In this document: piece after piece, positions 55,200-64,000 of the stretch
How the letters are laid out: each line of letters opens with the position of its first letter
Numbering within the stretch: position 1 is the stretch's first letter
Assembly (NCBI GenBank): GCA_021851865.1
Contig: JAJZBU010000010.1
Span: 1 to 64,000 of the forward strand
Direction of reading: 5' to 3'
DNA from: Pseudomonadota bacterium
GTDB taxonomy: Bacteria > Pseudomonadota > Gammaproteobacteria > Pseudomonadales > Moraxellaceae
DNA: 64,000 nucleotides
Position numbers and translations under genes: made by a program
The notes under the pieces: model-generated
What the model was told of the DNA's origin: nothing
Databases searched by the model: none
What the model saw: the letters and a program-made list of their open reading frames with translations, nothing else

Positions 55200-56459
55200 A
55201 TGAGCAATGTATTTGAATTGGCGGAAATGAGCCTGCCCGAACACAGTGGCGCCGTGATCAAGGTGCTCGGTGTCGGTGGCGGCGGCTGTAATGCCGTCGA
55301 ACACATGGTGATGAGCAAGATGCACGGCGTCGACTTCATCTGCGCCAACACCGACGTCCAGGCTTTGCAGAAGATGAGCGCGCAGACCTGCATGCGTCTC
55401 GGCTCGGCGATCACGCGTGGACTCGGCGCCGGCGCCAACCCGGAAGTCGGGCGGCAGGCGGCGGTCGAAGATCGCGATCGTCTGCGTGAGGCTCTGCAAG
55501 GAGCAGACATGGTCTTCATCACTGCCGGCATGGGCGGCGGTACGGGGACGGGTGGTGCGCCGGTCATCGCCGAAGTGGCGCGTGAGATGGGCATCCTCAC
55601 CGTCGGTGTCGTCACCAAACCCTTCGCTTTTGAAGGCAAGCGCCGTGGCGACGCCGCCGCGCAGGGCATCGCCGCCCTGGCGCAGCACGTTGATTCACTG
55701 ATCACCATCCCCAACGACCGACTGTTGGCGGTCCTTGGCAAGGTGTCGCTGGTGGAAGCTTTCTCCGCTGCCAACAACGTCCTGCTCGGCGCCGTGCGCG
55801 GCATCGCCGACATGATCCTGCGCCAGGGCCTGATCAACGTCGACTTCGCCGACGTGCGCACTGTCATGTCGGAGCAGGGCATGGCGATGATGGGTAGCGG
55901 TCGTGCCAGTGGCGATGACCGTGCGCGCAAGGCGACCGAACTGGCCATCCACAGCCCTCTGCTTGAAGACATCAAGCTACAGGGTGCGCGCGGCGTGCTG
56001 GTGTCGATCGCTGCCAACTCCAGTCTCGGTATCGACGAGTTTCATACCGTCGGTGAGATCGTGCATGGATTTGCCGATGAATCGGCCAATGTCGTCGTCG
56101 GCACCATCCTCGACGAAAGCATGGACGATGAGATCCTGGTCACCGTCGTGGCGACGGGGCTGACCCAGCGTGAAGCGGTGGTGGCGAAGAGCGCCCAGAT
56201 CGATGCGCGCCGTACGCGCAGCTGGAGTTCGGCAGGCCTGGCCAGTGCCGCGGCGGTAGCGACGAGCACCCCGGAGGTGATGACGGATCTGCGCACCCCC
56301 AGTCGTCCGGGCCAGGACTACAGCGGCTTTGACGTGCCTTCGGTGGCGCGCCAGGCAGCGGTGGCCAGCGAGGTCAAGGCGAGCGAAGCGCCGGCGCCGG
56401 TGCGCCGCGACATCAGCTATCTCAATATTCCGGCTTTTTTGCGCAAGCAGGCCGATTGA
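55200..56459 (+). CDS. ftsZ: Cell division GTPase FtsZ
   Basis: A 419-residue tubulin homologue that forms the Z-ring. The GTPase signature is [12 protein letters not shown] (about 109-120), and [15 protein letters not shown] marks the T7 region. Position 187 of E. coli FtsZ, an aspartate that contacts guanine in AAND, is asparagine here (AANNVL). A variable linker (about 320-400) leads to the conserved tail [13 protein letters not shown], which binds FtsA. AGGAGAG precedes the ATG. A hairpin and the lpxC promoter follow. Confidence 0.97.
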   Translation: MSNVFELAEMSLPEHSGAVIKVLGVGGGGCNAVEHMVMSKMHGVDFICANTDVQALQKMSAQTCMRLGSAITRGLGAGANPEVGRQAAVEDRDRLREALQGADMVFITAGMGGGTGTGGAPVIAEVAREMGILTVGVVTKPFAFEGKRRGDAAAQGIAALAQHVDSLITIPNDRLLAVLGKVSLVEAFSAANNVLLGAVRGIADMILRQGLINVDFADVRTVMSEQGMAMMGSGRASGDDRARKATELAIHSPLLEDIKLQGARGVLVSIAANSSLGIDEFHTVGEIVHGFADESANVVVGTILDESMDDEILVTVVATGLTQREAVVAKSAQIDARRTRSWSSAGLASAAAVATSTPEVMTDLRTPSRPGQDYSGFDVPSVARQAAVASEVKASEAPAPVRRDISYLNIPAFLRKQAD

Positions 56460-56469
56460 GATGGGGCAT

Positions 56470-56499
56470 TTGCAGACCCCGGTGGGGGTCTGCTAAGAT
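56470..56499 (+). promoter_or_regulatory. lpxC promoter with embedded hairpin
   Basis: TTGCAG (56470-56475) and TAAGAT (56494-56499, preceded by TGC as an extended -10) are 18 bases apart, with a start near 56506. The spacer is a perfect inverted repeat, GCAGACCCC and GGGGTCTGC around GGTG (56472-56493). The hairpin would end ftsZ transcripts or bind a factor; no T-run follows it. Confidence 0.55.
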
Positions 56500-56529
56500 G
56501 TGCTGAAAGAATTTGAAACAATTTTTATG

Positions 56530-57450
56530 ATGCTCAGACAGCGAACCCTGAAATCGTCGATACGCGCCGCCGGGATAGGACTGCATTCCGGTGAGCGCAT
56601 CTATCTGACGGTGAAGCCGGCGGCTATCGACACCGGCATCGTTTTCCGGCGCACCGACCTCAGTCCGATGGTCGACATCCCGGCGCATGCCGACGCCGTC
56701 GGTGAGACCATGATGTCGACCAATCTGCTGCGCGATGGCGTGCGCGTCGCCACCGTCGAGCATTTGCTCTCGGCGCTGGCGGGTCTTGGCGTCGACAATG
56801 CCATCGTCGAGGTCAGCGCGCAGGAAATCCCGATCATGGACGGCAGTTCCGGGCCTTTCGTCTTTCTCATCCAGTCGGCGGGGCTGATTCAGCAGGACGC
56901 GCCGAAGCGCTTCATCCGTATCCTGCGCACCATCGAGGTCAGAGACGGCGACAAGTGGGCGCGGTTCACGCCCTACGACGGATTCCGCCTCGGTTTCACC
57001 ATCGATTTCGATCACCCGGCTTTTCTCGCACGACCGCAAAGTGCCGAGCTCGAGTTCTCCACCACCGCCTATGTGCGCGAGATCGCGCGCGCGCGCACCT
57101 TTGGTTTCATGAAGGACATCGACGCCCTGCGTGCCAGCAATCTCGCCCTCGGCGGTAGCGTCGAAAATGCCATCGTCGTCGACGAACACGGCATTCTCAA
57201 CCAGGAAGGTCTGCGTTACGAGGATGAGTTCGTCAAGCACAAGATGCTCGACGCCATCGGCGATCTCTACCTCGCCGGTCACGCCATCATCGGTCACTAC
57301 GAGGCGTTCAAGTCCGGTCACGCGCTCAACAATCAGCTGGTGCGGCGCCTTCTCGCTGAGCCGCAGAGCCATGAGCAGGTGAGTTTCGGACGCGCCGCCG
57401 ATGCGCCCATCGCCTACCTCGACGTCAGCGCTTTCGAGCGCGCCGCCTGA
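56530..57450 (+). CDS. lpxC: UDP-3-O-acyl-GlcNAc deacetylase LpxC
   Basis: A 306-residue zinc deacetylase for the committed step of lipid A synthesis. Zinc ligands and catalytic residues are in [13 protein letters not shown] (Glu-His near 78-79) and [13 protein letters not shown] (His and Asp near 238-242); the general His is in [18 protein letters not shown] and the second-domain [10 protein letters not shown] are typical. ATG 56530 ([10 protein letters not shown]) matches the E. coli start; the frame is open to GTG 56500, which would overlap the promoter. The C-terminus [13 protein letters not shown] should be recognised by FtsH, as in E. coli. Confidence 0.96.
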   Translation: MLRQRTLKSSIRAAGIGLHSGERIYLTVKPAAIDTGIVFRRTDLSPMVDIPAHADAVGETMMSTNLLRDGVRVATVEHLLSALAGLGVDNAIVEVSAQEIPIMDGSSGPFVFLIQSAGLIQQDAPKRFIRILRTIEVRDGDKWARFTPYDGFRLGFTIDFDHPAFLARPQSAELEFSTTAYVREIARARTFGFMKDIDALRASNLALGGSVENAIVVDEHGILNQEGLRYEDEFVKHKMLDAIGDLYLAGHAIIGHYEAFKSGHALNNQLVRRLLAEPQSHEQVSFGRAADAPIAYLDVSAFERAA

Positions 57451-57463
57451 ACAAAAGCGTCTT

Positions 57464-57916
57464 TCAAGGCTTTTCTTGATCTGGGTCGCGACTTGCCAGC
57501 TCGCCCAAGGCTAGGCTAAGCTCGCGATCCTCGAGGCTTTTTGCCGCTGTCATGAGGAGACGTCGGGTGGCCGGCGAAAGCTGGCGTGGCTGCGCTTTTG
57601 CTCGCGCCGGCGGTGATGGCGGCGTATGGGCGAGCAGTAGACGCAGCTCGGTCAGGGTCGCCAAACGTGGTTGGCAACGCAATTGGGCGATGCAGGCGCG
57701 GCGTGCGTAGCGCCACTGGCTGAGCCGCGTGCTGTCCGGGCAGAGCAGGCTGAGACTTCCTTCCTGCCAGCCGACGACGTTGACCCCGGCGCTCAGGCGC
57801 GGATCGATGGTCGCGCGCACGAGATCGGTCAAGGCGGCATACTCAGCTGCCTGCGCCAGTAGAACCTGCAGAGGGGAACTGTGTAGCACTTGCTGAGTGT
57901 GACGCACAGAGGACAC
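57464..57916 (-). CDS. dciA: DciA (DUF721) helicase loader
   Basis: A 150-residue DUF721 protein. The N-terminal half has the KH-like pattern of DciA (LAQAAEYAALTDLVRATIDPRL and VVGWQEGSLSLLCPDSTRLSQWRYAR, partly quoted). The C-terminal part is basic and Pro-rich, then helical. DciA assists loading of the replicative helicase in bacteria without DnaC. It is convergent with lpxC and divergent from the M23 peptidase gene, the same neighbourhood as in Pseudomonas-like genomes. Confidence 0.85.
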   Translation of the reverse strand: MSSVRHTQQVLHSSPLQVLLAQAAEYAALTDLVRATIDPRLSAGVNVVGWQEGSLSLLCPDSTRLSQWRYARRACIAQLRCQPRLATLTELRLLLAHTPPSPPARAKAQPRQLSPATRRLLMTAAKSLEDRELSLALGELASRDPDQEKP

Positions 57917-57968
57917 GGTGCAACCTCGCGAACGTCGCTGGGAATGCCGCTAGCATAGGTGAAGAACG

Positions 57969-58850
57969 ATGAATATCATATTCATCCATAAAAAATGGGC
58001 CAAGCCCCTGCACATCGACCTGCACGGCCGCCGTGTCTGGGGCATGCTGGCGGCGCTCGTCCTGCTGCCGGTGCTCATCGGCGCCGGGGTTTCGCGCTTG
58101 ACCGCGCGACCGGCGCTGCCGACGGTCAATGCCGCGCGTCAGCGCGAGCTGCAGGCGCAGGTGCAACTGATGTCGCAGCATCTCGCCGAGATGCAGGCAC
58201 ATATGGCCAGGCTCGACGCTCTCGGCCAGCATCTGGTGGAAAGCAACAACATCCAGAGCAGCGAATTCGATTTTCATAAAAAACCACCGATGGGCGGACC
58301 GGCCAGCCGGTCGCTATCTTTGTCAAATGAAGCGCTGCTGCAGTCGCGCCTGCAGTCGCTGAGCGCGGCCATGGACTATCGCGATGCCCAGCTCGAGGCG
58401 CTCGACAGTATCCTGCGGCAGCGCCGTCAGGACGATCCTTCGCGCTTGCTCACCAGCATGCCGGTGCGACAGGGTATCGAGACCTCGCCTTTTGGTTATC
58501 GCAGCGATCCTTTCAATGGTCGGGTGAGTTTTCATCCGGGCATCGACTTCGCCGCCGCCGAGGGTAGCGGCGTCTACGCCACCGCCGGCGGCGTCGTCAC
58601 CTGGGCGGGCGCGCGCAGCGGCTACGGCAATCTGGTCGAGATCAATCACGGCGACGGTGTCCTCACCCATTACGGTCATTGTCGCGATGTCAGCGTCCAT
58701 CTCGGTGAGGTGGTCAGTCGCGGACAGTTGATCGCCCATGTCGGCAGCACCGGGCGTTCGACCGGACCGCATCTGCATTACGAGGTCGTGCGCAACGGCG
58801 AACCTGTCGACCCGGCCAACTTCATCGTCAGCACGCTGGTGCGCCGCTGA
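57969..58850 (+). CDS. Membrane-anchored M23 (LytM-type) peptidase
   Basis: A 293-residue protein with a short cytoplasmic start, one membrane helix (about 24-46), a coiled coil (about 55-90) and a C-terminal M23 domain (about 170-285). The zinc motifs are complete: HPGIDFAA (HxxxD), and HLHYEV (HxH), with VGSTGRSTGPHLHYE between. It should therefore be an active endopeptidase cutting peptidoglycan cross-links, not just an activator. Position between dciA and secA is conserved in related genomes. The last residues, FIVSTLVRR, are basic. Confidence 0.93.
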   Translation: MNIIFIHKKWAKPLHIDLHGRRVWGMLAALVLLPVLIGAGVSRLTARPALPTVNAARQRELQAQVQLMSQHLAEMQAHMARLDALGQHLVESNNIQSSEFDFHKKPPMGGPASRSLSLSNEALLQSRLQSLSAAMDYRDAQLEALDSILRQRRQDDPSRLLTSMPVRQGIETSPFGYRSDPFNGRVSFHPGIDFAAAEGSGVYATAGGVVTWAGARSGYGNLVEINHGDGVLTHYGHCRDVSVHLGEVVSRGQLIAHVGSTGRSTGPHLHYEVVRNGEPVDPANFIVSTLVRR

Positions 58851-58980
58851 AGCGTCGCACGCAGCGCTGCGTTGCGGTTTCCCCCTACCCAGCATTCGCG
58901 CTAGAATGCAGCGCCTGCGTGCAGCCTGACTCAGGGGCTGCCGGCGGGACCCACAGCCTGATCATCAATCGAGTGCCAGC

Positions 58981-61704
<2,724 letters not shown>

Positions 61705-61763
61705 TGCGTGGCGTTCGGTCTAGGCGCGACGCCGCGCTGGCCTGATATCGAGAGGAGAGGTCG

Positions 61764-62984
61764 ATGGCTGTAGGATTGAAGGATCTGCCGACGTTGCATC
61801 CGGTGGCGGGGGTGGAGATCGCCGTGCTTGAGGCCGGCGTGCGCTACAAGAACCGACGTGACCTCGTCGTCTTCGCCTTGCGTGAAGGTGCGACGGTGGC
61901 CGCCTTGTTCACCCGCAACGCCTTCTGTGCCGCTCCCGTGCAGGTGGCGCGCGCGCATCTCGCAGCCGCGGCGACACGCTATCTGCTCATCAATACCGGC
62001 AATGCCAACGCCGGCACCGGCGCCGCCGGTATGGCGGCCTGTCAGGACAGCTGCGCCGCTCTCGCCGCGCAGATGCATGTACAACCGGAGCAGGTGCTGC
62101 CGTTCAGCACCGGCGTCATCGGTGAGCTGCTGCCGCTGGCGCCGATCACCGCCGCCCTGCCCAAGGTGGCGGCGGCGCTGCGCGCCGACGCCTGGAACGA
62201 CGCCGCCGTCGGCATCATGACCACCGACACCCGCCCTAAGGGCGCGCATCGTCGTTTTCAGGTCGACGGTCATGACTACACCCTCACCGGCATCACCAAA
62301 GGCGCCGGCATGATTCGGCCGAACATGGCGACCATGCTCGCTTTCATCGCCACCGACATGAAGGTCGAGGCCAGCTTGCTGCAGGCGCTGCTGGCGCAGG
62401 CCAACGCCACCGCCTTCAATCGCATCACCATCGACGGCGACACCTCGACCAATGACGCCTGCGTCCTCGTCGCCAGCGGTGCCGCCGGTGGTGAGCTCGT
62501 GCGCAGTGCTGACAGCGCTGCGGCCCAGGCCCTGGCGCGCGAACTCGCCGATCTGATGCGCGAGCTGGCGCAGATGATCGTGCGCGACGGCGAAGGCGCC
62601 AGCAAGTTCATCACCGTTCAGGTCGAGGGCGGTGGCAGCGCTGAGGAGTGCTGTGACGTCGCTTACGCGGTGGCGCACTCGCCCCTGGTGAAGACGGCGT
62701 TTTTTGCTTCCGATCCCAACTGGGGTCGTATTCTGGCGGCCATCGGTCGTGCCGGCGTCCGCGATCTGGCGGTGCAGGGCGTCCAGGTCTGGCTGGATGA
62801 GGTGCAGATCTGCCGTGACGGCGGTGCCGCTCCCGACTATCGCGAGAGTCTCGGCGCCGAGGTCATGCGGCGACCCGAGATCACCATCCGCATCGATCTC
62901 GGGCGCGGCGATCATCGCGATACGGTCTGGACCTGCGACCTGTCTTACGACTACGTCAAGATCAATGCCGACTACCGCTCCTGA
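61764..62984 (+). CDS. argJ: Bifunctional ornithine acetyltransferase/N-acetylglutamate synthase ArgJ
   Basis: A 406-residue self-cleaving enzyme of the acetyl-recycling arginine pathway. The autocleavage site is in [14 protein letters not shown], between Ala and Thr near residue 189; the new N-terminal Thr is the nucleophile. [11 protein letters not shown] and STGVIGE belong to the alpha chain, and [18 protein letters not shown] and [16 protein letters not shown] to the beta chain. AGGAGAGG precedes the ATG. It overlaps the next gene by 20 bases. Carbamoyl phosphate from carAB joins this pathway at citrulline. Confidence 0.96.
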   Translation: MAVGLKDLPTLHPVAGVEIAVLEAGVRYKNRRDLVVFALREGATVAALFTRNAFCAAPVQVARAHLAAAATRYLLINTGNANAGTGAAGMAACQDSCAALAAQMHVQPEQVLPFSTGVIGELLPLAPITAALPKVAAALRADAWNDAAVGIMTTDTRPKGAHRRFQVDGHDYTLTGITKGAGMIRPNMATMLAFIATDMKVEASLLQALLAQANATAFNRITIDGDTSTNDACVLVASGAAGGELVRSADSAAAQALARELADLMRELAQMIVRDGEGASKFITVQVEGGGSAEECCDVAYAVAHSPLVKTAFFASDPNWGRILAAIGRAGVRDLAVQGVQVWLDEVQICRDGGAAPDYRESLGAEVMRRPEITIRIDLGRGDHRDTVWTCDLSYDYVKINADYRS

Positions 62985-63882
62985 TCTGATCAGGGTGGTG
63001 GCGGCGGCGCTCATCGACGGCCAAGGTCGTGTTCTGCTCGCACAGCGGCCGCGACATACGCATCAAGGCGGCTTGTGGGAATTTCCCGGCGGCAAGATCG
63101 AGGCCGCAGAGACGGCCGCTGCGGCCCTGCGCCGCGAGCTGCAGGAGGAGATCGGCGTCACACCGCTACGCGCCCGCCCCCTGAAAGCGGTCACCCACGA
63201 CTATGGCGACCGACGTGTGCACCTCGACGTCTGGCGGGTCGACGCCTGGGAAGGTCAGGTCGTCGGGCGTGAGGGGCAGGCGATCCAATGGGTGACGATG
63301 CACGAACTCGTCGATCAGGCGATGCCGGCGGCGGATCGCCCCATCTGTCAGGCTCTGCGTTTGCCTGAGCAGATCGCCATCGTCAGCGATCCGACGCCAG
63401 CGCAGCTGCTGCGTATACCCGCATCCGTCGCCCTGCTCCTGCGCGTGCCGCAACTGAGTGCGACGGCTTACGCGGATCGCCTCCAGCGCCTGCGCCAGGA
63501 CTGGCCGCAGCGCGCCTGGTACGCGCATGATCGCGTCGATCTCGTACAGCCACTGCAGCTCGCCGGTGTCCACGCCAGCAGCCGTGTCTGGCAGCACTGG
63601 CAGGAACGGCCCAGGCTTTCCTGCTGGTGCGGGGCTTCGGCGCATGACGCTGCCGACCTCAAGCGCGCGCATGAGCTCGGGCTCGACTACGCCACACTCT
63701 CACCGGTGCTGCCGACGAACAGTCACGTCGGTCAGCCGGCGCTCGGCTGGGATCGCTTCGCCGCGCTGTGCGCCGGCACATCGCTGTGCGTCTATGCGCT
63801 CGGTGGTGTCGGACCGGCCGATCTGGCGCGCGCCTGGCAACAGGGCGGCCAGGGTGTGGCCGGCATCTCCGCCTATCAGTGA
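62965..63882 (+). CDS. Nudix hydrolase fused to a TenI/ThiE-like domain
   Basis: A 305-residue fusion. Residues 10-130 form a MutT-type Nudix domain with the complete box [23 protein letters not shown] (G-x5-E-x7-REL-x-EE-x-G). Residues 140-305 form a TIM-barrel like thiamine-phosphate synthase or TenI, with [33 protein letters not shown] and [11 protein letters not shown]. The first part would hydrolyse oxidised dGTP or related nucleotides. The second lacks clear ThiE substrate motifs, so its function is open. This fusion is widespread in Gammaproteobacteria. ATG 62965 lies inside argJ. Confidence 0.88.
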   Translation: MPTTAPDLIRVVAAALIDGQGRVLLAQRPRHTHQGGLWEFPGGKIEAAETAAAALRRELQEEIGVTPLRARPLKAVTHDYGDRRVHLDVWRVDAWEGQVVGREGQAIQWVTMHELVDQAMPAADRPICQALRLPEQIAIVSDPTPAQLLRIPASVALLLRVPQLSATAYADRLQRLRQDWPQRAWYAHDRVDLVQPLQLAGVHASSRVWQHWQERPRLSCWCGASAHDAADLKRAHELGLDYATLSPVLPTNSHVGQPALGWDRFAALCAGTSLCVYALGGVGPADLARAWQQGGQGVAGISAYQ

Positions 63883-64000
63883 ACGCGCGCGGTGAGCAGT
63901 TCCGCCTTCAGCTGACCGGCGTCGATGCCGAGGGCGAAGTCGCGGATTATCGCGGCGATGAGGCGGGGTTGTGCGTGGATGATCCAGTGGCCACCTTGAA
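63876..64000 (-). CDS. C-terminal end of an alpha/beta hydrolase, cut by the window edge
   Basis: The minus strand reads QGGHWIIHAQPRLIAAIIRD then FALGIDAG and ends at TGA 63876-63878. GGHW followed by P and an amphipathic helix is the pattern of the catalytic histidine and final helix of alpha/beta-hydrolase proteins. The rest is outside the window, so substrate and name cannot be given. It is convergent with the Nudix fusion gene and overlaps its end by seven bases. Confidence 0.65.
   Translation of the reverse strand, partial: QGGHWIIHAQPRLIAAIIRDFALGIDAGQLKAELLTARVH

Overview
The window is a GC-rich chromosomal segment from a gammaproteobacterium; I would not name a genus. The evidence for the class is gene order. 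It carries carA-carB-greA, rlmE-ftsH-folP-glmM-tpiA-secG-tRNA-Leu, the initiator-tRNA gene ahead of rimP-nusA-infB-rbfA-truB-rpsO-pnp, a full mraZ-to-lpxC division and cell-wall cluster, and dciA (DUF721) next to secA. MurE has the DNPR signature of meso-diaminopimelate peptidoglycan, and LpxC implies a lipid A outer membrane.

Layout. 0.3-3.5 kb (minus strand): rimO and kup, overlapping by ATGA. 3.6-6.3 kb: ntrB-ntrC behind what looks like their own NtrC-binding site and sigma-54 promoter. 6.5-11.4 kb: carA, carB, greA. 11.4-13.3 kb: a BaxI_1-type membrane protein, then yhbY and a SpoU RNA methyltransferase on the minus strand. 13.4-19.5 kb: rlmE, ftsH, folP, glmM, tpiA, secG, tRNA-Leu(GAG). 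19.5-23.2 kb: an accessory patch with an ISL3 transposase remnant, a glycosidase-like lipoprotein, an IS21-type remnant, a VapB/VapC-type toxin-antitoxin pair and a decayed gene. 23.2-26.5 kb: a SWIM/SNF2 helicase. 26.5-35.5 kb: initiator tRNA and the translation/RNA-processing cluster ending in pnp. 35.6-37.7 kb: a TatT-like lipoprotein and a periplasmic solute-binding protein with no permease nearby. 37.7-38.2 kb: terminators, unassigned sequence and the last 32 codons of a TnpB gene. 38.2-39.5 kb: yceI and the RNase P RNA gene. 39.7-57.5 kb: the division and cell-wall cluster. 57.5-64 kb: dciA, an M23 peptidase, secA, argJ, a Nudix-TenI fusion, and the end of an alpha/beta hydrolase.

How the genes work together. 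Most of the window is core growth machinery: nitrogen sensing (ntrBC) beside glutamine-consuming carbamoyl phosphate synthesis (carAB), ribosome maturation and transcription control, and nearly the whole route from UDP-MurNAc to lipid II and the divisome (murB is not in this cluster). In the cell-wall cluster almost every gene overlaps the next by 1 or 4 bases, from rsmH to ftsQ. It is headed by a consensus-like promoter with a three-repeat MraZ box at the start of the transcript.

I did not find a clearly undescribed multi-gene system. The best leads are the self-contained sigma-54/NtrC control of ntrBC, the TatT-like lipoprotein plus binding-protein pair without a membrane transporter, the tandem terminators between the initiator tRNA and rimP, the TnpB 3' remnant that keeps the part of the gene that normally overlaps the guide RNA, and nested AT-rich inverted repeats between rnpB and mraZ.
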